Assembly: GCF_003952005.1 (NCBI RefSeq)
Contig: NZ_QXGJ01000003.1
Coordinates: 243,425-307,424, forward strand
From: Bifidobacterium callimiconis
GTDB taxonomy: Bacteria; Actinomycetota; Actinomycetes; Actinomycetales; Bifidobacteriaceae
Reading direction: 5' to 3'
DNA: 64,000 bases
This document shows, piece after piece, positions 1 through 9,700 of this stretch (positions are counted from its first letter, which is position 1; every line of letters begins with the position of its first letter). Made by a program: the position numbers and the translations under genes. Below the pieces are notes generated by a model that saw nothing but the letters and a program-made list of their open reading frames with translations, was not told the origin of the DNA and searched no databases.

Positions 1-2414
1 TCATCCTGCTCGGCGGCCGTACCGGCCGTGACGGCATCGGCGGCGCCACCGGTTCCTCCAAGCAGCTCGACATCGACTCCCTCGAGGAGTGCGGCGCCGA
101 GGTGCAGAAGGGCAACGCCCCGATCGAGCGCAAGCTGCAGCGTCTGTTCCGCCGCGGCGACGCCTGCCGTCTGATCAAGCGCTGCAACGACTTCGGTGCG
201 GGCGGCGTGTCCGTGGCCACCGGCGAGATCGCCGACGGTCTGACCATTGATCTCGACAAGGTCACCAAGAAGTACGAGGGTCTTGACGGCACCGAGCTGG
301 CCATCTCCGAATCGCAGGAGCGCATGGCCGTGGACGTGGCCGCCGACGACGTGGACGAGTTCCTGGGCTACGCCCGCGAGGAGAACCTCGAGGCCACGGT
401 CATCGCCACCGTCACCGAGGATCCGCGCATGGTCATGACGTGGAACGGCGACACCATCGTGAACCTGAGCCGTGCGTTCCTCAACTCCAACGGCGCCCCC
501 AAGTACATGGACGCTCACGTGGAGCAGGGCGGCACCTACGCCACCCCGTGGAAGGGCGACACGCTCGCCGAGCGCATGCACGACCTGGTCACCGACATCA
601 ACGTGGCCTCCAACAAGGGTCTGTCCGAGCGCTTCGACTCCACGATCGGCGCGGCCACCGTGCTCATGCCGTTTGGCGGCAAGCGTCAGCTCACCCCGTC
701 GCAGGCCATGGTCGCCAAGTTCCCTGTGTTCGGCGAGACCACCACCGCCTCCGCGATGGCCTGGGGCTTCAACCCGTACATCATGGAGAAGAACCAGTTC
801 ACCGGCGCGTACCTGTCGGTGGTGGAGTCCATCTCCAAGCTGGTGGCCGCCGGCTTCCGCCGCGAGGACGCCTACCTGACGTTCCAGGAGTACTTCGAGA
901 AGCTGCGCGAGGATCCCAAGCGCTGGGGCAAGCCCATGGCCGCCGTGCTCGGCGCGCTCATGGCGCAGATCGACCTCGGTGTGGGCGCGATCGGCGGCAA
1001 GGACTCCATGTCCGGCAGCTTCGAGGACCTCGATGTGCCTCCGACCCTGGTGAGCTTCGCCGTGGCCGTCGGCCCGATGGACCGCGCCACCTCTCCCGAG
1101 TTCAAGAAGGCCGGCCATACGCTGGTGCGCATCGCGCCGCGCTACCAGGCCGACGGGCTCACCCCGGATCCGGAGAGCCTGATCGAGGTGCTGGCCGCGG
1201 TCGAGGGTCTGATCGAGGACGGTCAGGTCGTGTCCGTGTCCACTCCGGGCTATGGCTGCACCGCCGAGACCCTGTTCAAGGACACGCTGGGCAACCGCAT
1301 CGGCGTGGCGCTCGACGACTCGATCGCCGTGGACGACCTGTTCACCCCGGCGTACGGCAGCTTCATCGTGGAGCTGGCCGACAACGGCAAGCTGCCCGCG
1401 GTGTCGAACCTCGTGTGCATGGGCAAGATCGGCGAGACCACTGAGGACTACGTGCTGCACGCCGCCGGCGAGGATCTTGATCTGGCCGTGCTGCAGGAGT
1501 CCTGGGAGCATGGCATGGAGGAGGTGTTCCCGTACCGTGGTCATGGCGACGCCGTCGAGGCCGTGAGCTTCAACGCGCCGAAGAAGACCGTGTACGTGGG
1601 CTCCCCGGTTGCCAAGCCGCACGTGGTCATCCCCGTGTTCCCCGGCAACAACTGCGAGTACGACACGGCCGCCGCCTTCGAGCGCGCGGGCGCCGAGGCC
1701 ACCACGCTGATCGTGAACAACCTCACGCCGGCCGCCGTGGCCGAGTCCACCGCCGCGCTGGTCGAGGAGATCAGGCGCAGCCAGATCGTGATGATCCCCG
1801 GCGGCTTCTCCGGCGGCGATGAGCCCGACGGCTCCGCCAAGTTCATCACCGCGTTCTTCCGCGCCCCGGCCGTCACCGAGGCGGTGCGCGACCTGCTGAA
1901 GAACCGCGACGGTCTGATGCTGGGCATCTGCAACGGATTCCAGGCGCTCATCAAGCTGGGTCTGGTGCCGTATGGCGACATCGTGCCGATGACCGCCGAA
2001 TGCCCGACGCTGACGTTCAACACGATCGGCCGCCACCAGAGCCGTCTGGTGCGCACCCGCGTGGCCTCCGACCTGTCCCCGTGGCTGGCCCGCACCAACG
2101 TGGGCGACGTGCACACCGTGGCCATCTCCCACGGCGAGGGTCGTTTCGTGGCCTCCGACGAGGTGCTGGCGCAGCTCAAGGCCAACGGCCAGATCGCCAC
2201 GCAGTACGTGGACGAGAACGGCGTGCCGAGCATGGACCTGGATGTGAACCCGAACGGCTCGCTGCTCGCGGTGGAGGGCATCACCAGCCCCGATGGCCGC
2301 GTGTTCGGCAAGATGGGCCACTCGGAGCGCTCCGGCAACGGCCTCTACGTGAACGTGCCCGGCGACAAGTACCAGCCGCTCTTCGAAGCCGGCGTGGAGT
2401 ACTTCGCCGCATAA
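1..2414 (+). CDS. purL: Phosphoribosylformylglycinamidine synthase, C-terminal part (5' end outside window)
   Basis: This is the fourth step of de novo purine synthesis: FGAR, glutamine and ATP give FGAM. The frame is open from base 3 to TAA at 2412-2414, about 803 residues, so the N-terminal third lies left of the window. The visible part contains the second half of the synthetase core (GGKDSMSGSF) and then a fused class I glutamine amidotransferase domain. That domain has the nucleophile Cys in GICNGFQAL and a downstream SHGEGRF stretch for the catalytic His and Glu. The fused amidotransferase shows the large single-chain PurL type, not the PurLQS complex. A strong hairpin terminator follows 26 bases later. 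Its usual partners purF-purM-purD are about 12.8 kb downstream. Confidence 0.97.
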   Translation, partial: ILLGGRTGRDGIGGATGSSKQLDIDSLEECGAEVQKGNAPIERKLQRLFRRGDACRLIKRCNDFGAGGVSVATGEIADGLTIDLDKVTKKYEGLDGTELAISESQERMAVDVAADDVDEFLGYAREENLEATVIATVTEDPRMVMTWNGDTIVNLSRAFLNSNGAPKYMDAHVEQGGTYATPWKGDTLAERMHDLVTDINVASNKGLSERFDSTIGAATVLMPFGGKRQLTPSQAMVAKFPVFGETTTASAMAWGFNPYIMEKNQFTGAYLSVVESISKLVAAGFRREDAYLTFQEYFEKLREDPKRWGKPMAAVLGALMAQIDLGVGAIGGKDSMSGSFEDLDVPPTLVSFAVAVGPMDRATSPEFKKAGHTLVRIAPRYQADGLTPDPESLIEVLAAVEGLIEDGQVVSVSTPGYGCTAETLFKDTLGNRIGVALDDSIAVDDLFTPAYGSFIVELADNGKLPAVSNLVCMGKIGETTEDYVLHAAGEDLDLAVLQESWEHGMEEVFPYRGHGDAVEAVSFNAPKKTVYVGSPVAKPHVVIPVFPGNNCEYDTAAAFERAGAEATTLIVNNLTPAAVAESTAALVEEIRRSQIVMIPGGFSGGDEPDGSAKFITAFFRAPAVTEAVRDLLKNRDGLMLGICNGFQALIKLGLVPYGDIVPMTAECPTLTFNTIGRHQSRLVRTRVASDLSPWLARTNVGDVHTVAISHGEGRFVASDEVLAQLKANGQIATQYVDENGVPSMDLDVNPNGSLLAVEGITSPDGRVFGKMGHSERSGNGLYVNVPGDKYQPLFEAGVEYFAA

Positions 2415-2440
2415 GATTCGCGCGCGCTTCACCTAAATCC

Positions 2441-2480
2441 AGAGGGGGTGCGGAACCTGTCTCGGTTCCGCACCCCCTCT
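2441..2480. terminator. Terminator hairpin after purL
   Basis: A 17-bp perfect inverted repeat (AGAGGGGGTGCGGAACC at 2441-2457, complement at 2464-2480) has a 6-base loop and starts 26 bases after the purL stop. There is no long T run, but the stem is very GC-rich, so it should block polymerase in either direction. Confidence 0.8.
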
Positions 2481-2524
2481 GTCGTCCCACCGTTCATCGC
2501 AAATCCGACGGAGATTTTGGCAGT

Positions 2525-2676
2525 CTGGCGTAGTCTGACCGAATCCAGCCGCGTTCAGCCGAACTTGGTAGCCCGAACGGGACAGCGTGCGTCCTCATAC
2601 AGCGTCCGAAACGTCACGTTTCGACTACCAGGCCAACCACTACGTCGCGCTTCGACTACCAAATTCGGCTGGATGC
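2525..2676. repeat. Composite palindrome, diverged member (element E0)
   Basis: Sequence around CAGCCGAACTTGGTAG (about 2556-2571) is mirrored by CTACCAAATTCGGCTG (about 2656-2671). A second mirror, GTTTCGACTACCA (2618-2630), is nested inside. A further arm-like stretch with GAATCCAGCC (about 2541) can pair with GGCTGGAT near 2670. The layout of two cores per arm resembles elements E1, E2, E4, E6 and E7, but the conserved linker is not clear here. It fills the gap between the purL terminator and the serpin gene. Confidence 0.45.
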
Positions 2677-2793
2677 GTCATCTGAGGACGTTCGAATGAG
2701 CGCCGGATACGAATGCTTCGGGTATCGTGGAAGATGCACGTGCCACTGCGGCTGCGTATGCGCAGCGTTGGCTTTCTGTTCGAGGAGGAATGG

Positions 2794-4077
2794 ATGACGA
2801 TGGACGACGAAGAGGAATTCGTGATCGGCAAAGAGACTCGGGCGGATGACGACTGGGACGATAACGAGAATGACGACTGGGACGATGAGGACAACGAGAA
2901 CTGGAGCGACGACGAGGACGAGGACGTGATGCCTCCGCCGTTGGCTCCCGATTGCGTGACGGATGCAATCCGTGGATTCGCCCATGCCTCTGCTCCCGTA
3001 TTCTTGGCCGGTGACGGCAACGTCAACTACTCGCCGACTTCGCTGTGGATGGCTCTGACTCTGGTTGCCACGGGCGCAACTGGTGAAACCCGACAGGAGC
3101 TGGAGACCGCGCTGCATTCCAAGGACGCGACCACGGACGATCTGAAAGACTTCCGCGGTGCGCTCAACGCCACCGGCATCCATCGGATCGCCGACTCGTT
3201 ATGGGTTCGCGATGGAATCACTCCGCACCAAGAATGGCTTGCCGGCATTCGACGATGCGAGGCCGAAGTATTCGACCACGAGCTATTCGGCCAGACCACC
3301 AGTCGCCGCATGTCGGATTGGGTGGGCGAGCACACCAACGGCATGCTCAAACCGAACATCAACGTGGATCCGCTATCCGTGCTGGTGCTGCTGAATGCAC
3401 TGGTTTCCGACGGTCGCTGGTACAGCACGTTCGACAGGAAGCTGACCCGGCCCGAACCATTTCATGGCACACACGGCGACGCGCCTACGCCCATGATGCA
3501 CAAGACGTCAACCACCATCGGGTACGCGCATGGCGACGGATGGATCAAGGTCACACTTTCGTTCAGAGGCGGGCAAGGTGGCGTGAGCATCATCCTGCCC
3601 GACGAGTCCGTCGGCCTTGACCGGCTTCTGAACAATGCGCCATTGCTTAATAAGGCTTTTGATACGCCGGCAACAAGCAGTTGGCGACGGTTGGTGGACC
3701 TGATCATGCCGCGATTCGTCACCGGTTCCACATTCGATACCGCTGCATTACGGACATGTCTGAACGTCTTGGGCATCACACGCGCATTCGACCCCGACCG
3801 TGCGGACTTCTCCGCCATGGCCGACGAACCCCTGTACATCGGTCAGGCCATTCAGGAGACGCGCATGGAGGTCACCGAGGAAGGCGCCAAGGCCGCCGCA
3901 TACACCATGTTCGCCATCCCCGCAGGCGGGCCGCCGCCGGAGCCGGACACGACGGTGACCGTGCGTGTGGATCGGCCCTTCATTTACGAGCTCCATGCCG
4001 ATCTGCCCGGAGACAACGGCGCAACTCCTCTGTTTCTCGGGGTTCTCCGAGATCCGCCGGATACGTCCGAGCTCTAG
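2794..4077 (+). CDS. Serpin (serine protease inhibitor family)
   Basis: The protein belongs to the serpin family of suicide inhibitors of serine proteases. The fold signature is visible: NVNYSPTSLWMALTLVATGA near the start, a NALVSDGRWYSTFD stretch, the hinge EVTEEGAKAAAYT, and the C-terminal DRPFIYEL...FLGVL. The ATG at 2794 is chosen because an AGGAGG lies 5 bases upstream; a longer reading from 2713 lacks a ribosome site. That gives 427 residues. The first ~45 residues are very acidic with Trp-Asp repeats (DDWDD) and there is no signal peptide. The hinge has Ala and Lys at positions where inhibitory serpins usually have Thr/Ser and Glu, and the loop is proline/glycine-rich (IPAGGPPPEP). 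The inhibitory target therefore cannot be called. Serpins are established in bifidobacteria as inhibitors of elastase-like proteases. Confidence 0.9.
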   Translation: MTMDDEEEFVIGKETRADDDWDDNENDDWDDEDNENWSDDEDEDVMPPPLAPDCVTDAIRGFAHASAPVFLAGDGNVNYSPTSLWMALTLVATGATGETRQELETALHSKDATTDDLKDFRGALNATGIHRIADSLWVRDGITPHQEWLAGIRRCEAEVFDHELFGQTTSRRMSDWVGEHTNGMLKPNINVDPLSVLVLLNALVSDGRWYSTFDRKLTRPEPFHGTHGDAPTPMMHKTSTTIGYAHGDGWIKVTLSFRGGQGGVSIILPDESVGLDRLLNNAPLLNKAFDTPATSSWRRLVDLIMPRFVTGSTFDTAALRTCLNVLGITRAFDPDRADFSAMADEPLYIGQAIQETRMEVTEEGAKAAAYTMFAIPAGGPPPEPDTTVTVRVDRPFIYELHADLPGDNGATPLFLGVLRDPPDTSEL

Positions 4078-4343
4078 ACTCCCACGCCAAATCGTGGCGA
4101 GCCGTCTGTCGGTCTTGTTCGCGATGCGGCGCATGCGTCGGAACGTGGCAGGCCTCTGTAGCGGTCTCCTTCACGTATCCGCGTCTTAGATAGTGCGCCC
4201 ACTGGTGTAGGGCAGCCCCGTGACGGGGGACAGAGAGACCGCAGGTTCCCGACCGAGGTTCCCCGCGGACCGGGTCATGATAATGACCTTGTCGCGTTGT
4301 CGCATTCGAAGTATCACCTGTCTCAGGCTCGAGGCTCGAGCAA

Positions 4344-4531
4344 TCTCCGAGTTCTGTGCGGATTCCGGAGTGCCTCAGACATCAATTCCCGAGTTCTGTG
4401 CGTCATCGGGAGAATATGCGAAGTACAAGGTCTGAAATATCAAGGATCATACTCTGGATATGACGAATTTCGCGCACAGAACTCGAGGGTTGATGTTTGT
4501 GCCCTGCAGGAATCTGCACAGAACTCGGAAT
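4344..4531. repeat. Composite palindromic element E1
   Basis: This is a long imperfect hairpin. The core CCGAGTTCTGTGCG occurs at about 4347-4360 and 4389-4402, and its complement CGCACAGAACTCG at about 4473-4485 and 4514-4527. The linkers between the two cores on each arm are also complementary; the right one contains GGTTGATGTTTGTGCCCTG. It lies in the 935-base gap between the serpin and the aldo/keto reductase, where I see no gene. The first ~265 bases of that gap hold nothing else I can identify. Confidence 0.8.
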
Positions 4532-4625
4532 TAGGTCGACAAAACACCGGTACGGCCACCGAATCGCTCGTCCTGCTCGCCCAGCGTCGTCGATGAGTCC
4601 CGAAATACTCTGCGGGGACCGGCAA

Positions 4626-4816
4626 TCTTCAAGTTCTGAAGTGATTTACGTCCCTTGCGGACACCTATCTCCAAGTTCTGAAGTTCCCCGAGCCCGAAAA
4701 CGGAGTATGAACGTTGCAATTGCACCATTCATACCCGGAGGTTCCCCGTCAGGAACTTCAGAACTTTCGGATTGATGTCTGCAAGTCCCTTCAATCACAT
4801 CAGAACTTGGAGATAG
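4626..4816. repeat. Composite palindromic element E2
   Basis: It has the same architecture as E1, about 95 bases further on, but with a different core: CAAGTTCTGAAG at about 4630 and 4672, complement CTTCAGAACTT at about 4757 and a diverged copy CATCAGAACTTGG at about 4798. The right linker GGATTGATGTCTGCAAGTCC closely matches the linker of E7. An inner hairpin TATGAA...TTCATA forms the loop. E1 and E2 are therefore relatives whose cores differ. Confidence 0.8.
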
Positions 4817-5012
4817 CCGAAATCATCTGCCGACTGCGGGGATCCGAGCCCTCACCTTCCGCATGGAGAGCTCCTGGCCAAACTTTCAGGCTAGGCTCGG
4901 TGCCGCACCAGATAAACCGGCTTCACAAGAATTTGCGTTCAAGTACGGTTGAAGGCCTACTCTGGGTATGTAACTGATTACAGAAGGTATTCCGCACAAC
5001 CAAGGAGCATTC

Positions 5013-5990
5013 GTGAAGTATCGCAGCGTAGGAAAGTCCGGACTCAAGATCAGCGAGATCGCACTGGGCAGCTGGGTGACGCAGCTCAATGACTCCGCCG
5101 AGATCGACACGGCGCGCGACATCGTGCGCCTCGCCTACGATTCCGGCATCAACTTCTTCGATTGCGCCGACGCCTACTCGGGCGGCGACGCCGAGCGGTT
5201 CCTCGGCGAAACGCTCAAGCAGTACCCGCGCAAGGAGCTCGTCATCTCCAGCAAGGTGTACTTCCCCACCGGAGACGGCGTGAACGACCGCGGCCTGTCC
5301 CGCAAGCACATCTTCGAGAGCATCGACCAGACTCTGAAGAACATGCAGACCGACTACATCGACCTGTACTACTGCCACCGCTTCGACGAGACCACCGATC
5401 TGACCGAGACGCTGCGCGCGATGAGCGACCTTGTGGCGCAGGGCAAGGTGCTCTACTACGGCGTCTCCGAGGAGTGGGGCGGCGCGCGTCTTGAGGAGGC
5501 ACAGCGCATCATCGACCGCTACAACCTGTATCCAATCACCGTGGTGCAGCCGCAGTACAACATGATCGACCGTTACATCGAGCACGAGATCATGGGCACG
5601 TGCCGCCGCCACGGCATCGGCATCACCACGTTCTCGCCGCTCGCGCAGGGTCTGCTCACCGGCAAGTACCGCAAGGGCCAGCCGCTGCCGGCCGGGTCGC
5701 GCGCCACGTGGCAGGCCGACCATCAGATCAACGATCTGCTCACCGACGAGAATCTGGACAAGGTGGAGCAGCTGCGCAAGGTGGCCGACGAGCTCGGCGT
5801 GAGCCTGGCGGTGCTGTCGCTGGCGTGGATTCTGCAGCATCCGGAGATCAGCTGCGTGATCGCCGGCGCCAGCAAGCCGAGTCAGCTGGAAAGCAACCTC
5901 AAGGCGTCCGGCCTGGTCATCCCCGACGATGCGATGGCCGAGATCGAAGGCATCCTCGGATTCCACCGCTTCGAGCGCCACGTGGGCTGA
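5013..5990 (+). CDS. Aldo/keto reductase
   Basis: An NADPH-dependent oxidoreductase of the aldo/keto reductase superfamily, 325 residues, a complete TIM barrel. The catalytic tetrad can be read: Asp and Tyr in FFDCADAYSGG, Lys in VISSKV, His in YYCHRFD. The C-terminal IAGASKPSQLESNLKA is the usual cofactor phosphate-binding segment. The sequence resembles the subgroup related to potassium-channel beta subunits (YghZ-like), but the substrate is unknown. It starts with GTG at 5013 with AAGGAG 5-6 bases upstream. It appears monocistronic, between composite palindromes upstream and a run of hairpins downstream. Confidence 0.9.
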   Translation: MKYRSVGKSGLKISEIALGSWVTQLNDSAEIDTARDIVRLAYDSGINFFDCADAYSGGDAERFLGETLKQYPRKELVISSKVYFPTGDGVNDRGLSRKHIFESIDQTLKNMQTDYIDLYYCHRFDETTDLTETLRAMSDLVAQGKVLYYGVSEEWGGARLEEAQRIIDRYNLYPITVVQPQYNMIDRYIEHEIMGTCRRHGIGITTFSPLAQGLLTGKYRKGQPLPAGSRATWQADHQINDLLTDENLDKVEQLRKVADELGVSLAVLSLAWILQHPEISCVIAGASKPSQLESNLKASGLVIPDDAMAEIEGILGFHRFERHVG

Positions 5991-6021
5991 CGCTGGCCTC
6001 GGCTGCCATCCAACGCTCTCA

Positions 6022-6194
6022 GTTACGTTCCGCCATCGATTCCATGCGGAACATAACCGTAATTACCATCTCGGTTACGTTCCGCTTCCGGCTCACAACG
6101 GAACGTAATCGAAGCGGCCTCTACGGTTACGTTCCGTTATCAACGCAAGACGGAACGTAACCAGTCGGTGGTCTGGCTATCAGCCGACCACCGA
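6022..6194. repeat. Array of three GGTTACGTTCCG hairpins plus a fourth hairpin
   Basis: Three successive hairpins share one stem: GTTACGTTCCG/CGGAACATAAC (6022-6057), GGTTACGTTCCG/CGGAACGTAATC (6073-6110) and GGTTACGTTCCG/CGGAACGTAACC (6125-6162). A fourth, TCGGTGGTC/GACCACCGA (6165-6194), follows. They sit between the convergent aldo/keto reductase and aminotransferase genes. They may act as a bidirectional terminator or repeat sink. No T-runs are present and no gene is seen in this 336-base gap. Confidence 0.75.
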
Positions 6195-6326
6195 TTACGG
6201 TCCTTGGTACAGAGCTCATTGCGACCTGACTGCGGATGGCGTTACGGATCAGAGCTCGGATCAGCCCGCATTGTGCCCCGAGAACCAGAACCGTCCAACC
6301 CCAGACCCAAACCGGATCGGAACCAT

Positions 6327-7571
6327 CTACAGCGTGGCGGCGATGCGCCGCACGGCCTCGCGCAGTTCGGGCTCGGATTTGAGCAGGCTCAGACGGATGT
6401 AGTCGCGCCCGACCTTGCCGAAGCAGGTTCCGGGCAGCACGGCGACGGCGGCCTGGTCAAGCAGATGATCGGCTAGGCTCTCCCCCGTCCAGCTGCCCGG
6501 CACGCGCGCCCACACATAGATGCCGCCGGCGGAGTCGAACACGTCGAGACCCGCCACGCGCAGACCGTCGGCCACGATGCGCCGTCGGGCGGCATACCGC
6601 TGCGCCAACTCCGCCACGCACGACTGGTCGGATTCCAGCGCGACCACGCCGGCATCCTGAATGTTGCCGGTGATCATGGATCCCATCTGATAGTGGTACA
6701 GCTTGAGCCGCGCGACCACGGCCTCGTTGCCCGCCACGAATCCGGCGCGCCAGCCGGCCATCGCATACATCTTCGACAGCGAGCACACCTCCACGGCCAC
6801 ATCACACGCGCCCGGCACCTCGAGAATGCTGTGCTGCTGGGCGTCCGGCGCGTTCACGTCGCCATTCACGCCGACTCCCAGTCCGGAGTACGCGTAGTCG
6901 TGCACGATCACGAACCGGTGCTCGTGCGCCAGTTCGACCGCCCGGCGCAGGAACGACAGCGGCGCCTGCGCCCCGGTGGGATTGTTCGGATAGTTGAGCA
7001 CGAGCATCTTGACCCGATCCCAGGTCTCCGCCGGCACCGCATCCAGATCGGGGAGAAAACCACGGTCGGCGAGCGCCGGCAGCAGCACTTCCTCGGCGCC
7101 GTGCATCACGGCCATGCAGTGGTACGACGGATAGTACGGGTCGACGAACGAGACCGCGTCGCCTCGGTCGATGAGGATCGCGTAGAGCCCGGCGAGACCG
7201 TCGACCGCACCTTCCACGGCGAACAGTTGGGTGGGCCAGTCGAGGTTGACATCGTGTACGCGACGGTACCAGTCAGCGGCGGCCTTGAGGAACGTGGGCT
7301 TGCCGTCGAACGGCGTGTAGCGCGCGTTGGCCGGATCATCGATGGCCTGTTTGGCGACGTCGCGGATGAATGTGACCGGATAGGCGTCGGGATTGCCCTT
7401 GGCGAGGTCGATCACATCAACGCCGCGTGCCACGGCCTGCGCGACCTTCTGGTCGGTGACGGCGAACACGTTGGGCGGTATGGATTCGGCGATCGGCGCG
7501 AACGGCACCGGGCATTGGGCTGACTGGCGCGACTGGCGTGTGGATTGCGATTCAGCTTCCGAATCGGACAT
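6327..7571 (-). CDS. Class I/II aminotransferase (PLP-dependent)
   Basis: A fold-type I PLP aminotransferase of 414 residues, in the aspartate/LL-diaminopimelate/MalY-like group. Visible motifs are NYPNNPTG, the HDYAYSGL segment whose Asp and Tyr contact PLP, the Schiff-base Lys in CSLSKMYAMAGWR, and the C-terminal DYIRLSLL Arg that binds the substrate carboxylate. The start at 7571 follows AAGGAAGGAA; a longer in-frame reading to 7736 has an unlikely Arg-rich leader. A short Ser/Gln-rich stretch precedes the domain. The amino-acid substrate cannot be decided from sequence. It stands alone, convergent with the aldo/keto reductase. I see no gene in 7572-7847 upstream of it. Confidence 0.88.
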   Translation of the reverse strand: MSDSEAESQSTRQSRQSAQCPVPFAPIAESIPPNVFAVTDQKVAQAVARGVDVIDLAKGNPDAYPVTFIRDVAKQAIDDPANARYTPFDGKPTFLKAAADWYRRVHDVNLDWPTQLFAVEGAVDGLAGLYAILIDRGDAVSFVDPYYPSYHCMAVMHGAEEVLLPALADRGFLPDLDAVPAETWDRVKMLVLNYPNNPTGAQAPLSFLRRAVELAHEHRFVIVHDYAYSGLGVGVNGDVNAPDAQQHSILEVPGACDVAVEVCSLSKMYAMAGWRAGFVAGNEAVVARLKLYHYQMGSMITGNIQDAGVVALESDQSCVAELAQRYAARRRIVADGLRVAGLDVFDSAGGIYVWARVPGSWTGESLADHLLDQAAVAVLPGTCFGKVGRDYIRLSLLKSEPELREAVRRIAATL

Positions 7572-7847
7572 TGCAGGTTCCTTCCTTTGCCGTCGACGAC
7601 GAGTTCCATGGTTCCTGCCGAACCGCGCTTGAATATACCGATTTTGCGGCGATTCCGCATCGGCGTTGCTATAGAGCGAGATTATTGGCGGTGCAAAGCG
7701 GCCGGAGGCGTCTCTTTCCGACGCACTCTTTGGCACGGCTTCCGTAGAGTGCGTGATTCAGGAATATCGTTTCCCTTGAGATTGCAACGCTGCCGTTGTC
7801 CCGATTCGTCGCACTCAACGGTTCCCTTCCGGTTGTGTGCGACGGAA

Positions 7848-8030
7848 TCAGTCATCCTGAGTTCGCACGCGCTCGGCTACGGCGGCGATGGCGTCGTCGT
7901 AGCCGGCGAGCGCGGCGAATGGCATGAACTGTGCGGCGCGGTTGCGCATAGGCATGTGCGGATGACGGGTCGATTGGTGGTGTGGCAGGTCGATGATGTC
8001 GTCGTAGCGGTGGGTTTCGTTCAATGCCAT
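7848..8030 (-). CDS. YolD-like small protein
   Basis: A 60-residue protein containing [21 protein letters not shown]. This is the short 'RAAQF-PFAAL-GY' signature seen in YolD-like proteins encoded next to UvrX/ImpB-type Y-family polymerases in Gram-positive bacteria and their mobile elements. It starts 29 bases after the polymerase stop and reads in the same direction, so the two probably form an operon. Its biochemical role in this family is not established; a polymerase accessory role is the usual inference. The protein is complete, with no signal peptide or membrane segment. Confidence 0.75.
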   Translation of the reverse strand: MALNETHRYDDIIDLPHHQSTRHPHMPMRNRAAQFMPFAALAGYDDAIAAVAERVRTQDD

Positions 8031-8059
8031 GGCTTGTCTCCTTCTATCTCTTTTACGTT

Positions 8060-9700
8060 TTACGCCGCGTGTCCGCCGATCTGACTGTTGCGCAGTCGGC
8101 CGGTGGCGCCTTCCTCGAGGTTCATGCCTTTGAGTACGGCGTTCTTGCCGAATTTGCGTTTGATGTCGATCAGGGATTGCTGGATGTCGTGTTCGCGGCG
8201 TTCGTCACCAGCTCGATCGGTGGCGTTCAATGGGGTCGTGTTCGGCGAGACCGCATTCGGACGTTTGACCGATCCGTCCATACGTTCCGCATCGTCCGAC
8301 CCATTGGCCTCATGCAATTCTCCTGCATTCCCGTCATCCGAGAACAGGTCGGGCTGCTCGTATCGATGACCTTTGGGCATCGGCGTGCCGATCTCGTGCA
8401 GTCGTTCGACGACGACGGTGATGCGTCGCACGCTCAGCGCGGGGTCCACGATCCGGTCGTATATGCCGGTCATGGCGTCGAGGATTCGCCGCGTGGACGA
8501 CGTGTAGTCGCCTAGGTCGACCGACCCGTGCACCGGTTTGGGAACCGTGCGTCCGTACCAGTCGGTTTCGGTCGGACCGGGACTTTTTGCCGGACCGTGA
8601 CCGTCGGCCGTGCCGCGTACATTACTCGCATCGTATCCGATCGCCAGGGTCACGCGGTCGGTCTCCATCCGTTTGGACACCATCTCGAGCACGAGCAGGT
8701 CGGTCATCTCCTTGACCACGAGCCGCGCGTGCGCGTAGTCGTACGGCTGCTGCAGCACCTGCCCGGAGCTGATGCTCGTGTCGGCGGGCCTGTACGCCTT
8801 GATGTCGGCGATGGTGCACGGCTCCCACCCCCACGCGTGGTCGATGAGCAGTTCCGCGTTCACGCCGAACAGCCGGTAGAGCAGGTCCTCGTTGTAGTAG
8901 TCGGAGGCGCGACCGAGCGAGCAGCGCGCGATGTCGCCCATGGTGTTGAGGCCGTGCGCCTGCAGTTTTTTCGCGTATCCGCGGCCGATCCGCCAGAAGT
9001 CGGTGAGCGGCGTGTGACTCCACAGCAGTCTGCGGTATGAGTGTTCGTCGAGTTCGGCCACGCGCACGCCGTCGCGGTCGGCGGGCATGTGTTTGGCGAC
9101 GATGTCCATGGCGACCTTGGCGAGGTACATGTTGGTGCCGATGCCCGCGGTGGCGGTGATGCCGGTCTGGGTGAGGATGTCGCGCACGATGGTGCGGGCC
9201 AGCGCGTGCGCGTTCATGCCGGCGGCGCGCAGATAGCGGGTGGCGTCGATGAAGACTTCGTCAATCGAATAAACGTGGATGTCCTCCTCCGCCGCGTATT
9301 TGAGATAGATCGCGTAGACGTTCGCACTGCATTCGAGATAGTGCGCCATGCGCGGCTTGGCGGCGATGTAGCCGGCGGCGAGGTTCGGGTTCGCAGCGAG
9401 CTCGTTCGCGTTTGTTGATTCGTCGATCAAACGTCGGCCGGGCGCGTGCAGACGACGGTCGGCGTTGACCTCGCGCATCTTCTGCACGACCTCAAACAGT
9501 CGCGCGCGGCCGGGCAGCCCATATGCCTTGAGCGACGGCGACACCGCCAGACAGATCGTCTTCTCGGTGCGCGACACGTCCGCCACCACCAGATTCGTGG
9601 TCAGCGGATCCAGTCCCCGCGCCACACACTCCACCGACGCATAGAACGACTTAAGATCGATCGCGATGTAGGTGCGCCCCGCATTCCGTTGCTCAAACAT
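8060..9700 (-). CDS. Y-family DNA polymerase (UmuC/ImpB-like)
   Basis: An error-prone translesion polymerase of 546 residues. The palm motifs are clear: [11 protein letters not shown] near the N-terminus with the first metal-binding Asp and the steric-gate region, and [11 protein letters not shown] with the catalytic Asp-Glu. Then come [16 protein letters not shown], the fingers/thumb HhH region ([13 protein letters not shown]) and a little-finger domain. The ATG at 9700 is chosen because it directly precedes the conserved start ([14 protein letters not shown]); the longer frame to 9844 would run through the first CRISPR repeat. A TATAAT (minus strand, 9713-9708) sits 7 bases before the ATG, so the mRNA may be leaderless. 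A LexA-type box overlaps the start codon, indicating SOS control. It is co-directional with the YolD-like gene. Confidence 0.92.
   Translation of the reverse strand: MFEQRNAGRTYIAIDLKSFYASVECVARGLDPLTTNLVVADVSRTEKTICLAVSPSLKAYGLPGRARLFEVVQKMREVNADRRLHAPGRRLIDESTNANELAANPNLAAGYIAAKPRMAHYLECSANVYAIYLKYAAEEDIHVYSIDEVFIDATRYLRAAGMNAHALARTIVRDILTQTGITATAGIGTNMYLAKVAMDIVAKHMPADRDGVRVAELDEHSYRRLLWSHTPLTDFWRIGRGYAKKLQAHGLNTMGDIARCSLGRASDYYNEDLLYRLFGVNAELLIDHAWGWEPCTIADIKAYRPADTSISSGQVLQQPYDYAHARLVVKEMTDLLVLEMVSKRMETDRVTLAIGYDASNVRGTADGHGPAKSPGPTETDWYGRTVPKPVHGSVDLGDYTSSTRRILDAMTGIYDRIVDPALSVRRITVVVERLHEIGTPMPKGHRYEQPDLFSDDGNAGELHEANGSDDAERMDGSVKRPNAVSPNTTPLNATDRAGDERREHDIQQSLIDIKRKFGKNAVLKGMNLEEGATGRLRNSQIGGHAA

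Noticed and set aside
4344..4816. E1/E2 as a second CRISPR array
   Set aside because: The repeats are arranged as two direct and two inverted copies within a hairpin, not as regularly spaced direct repeats with unique spacers.
4923..5981. Long minus-strand frame opposite the aldo/keto reductase
   Set aside because: It is the antisense shadow of a GC-rich gene; the protein is Val/Ala/Gly-rich low complexity with no family match, and the plus strand has clear catalytic residues.
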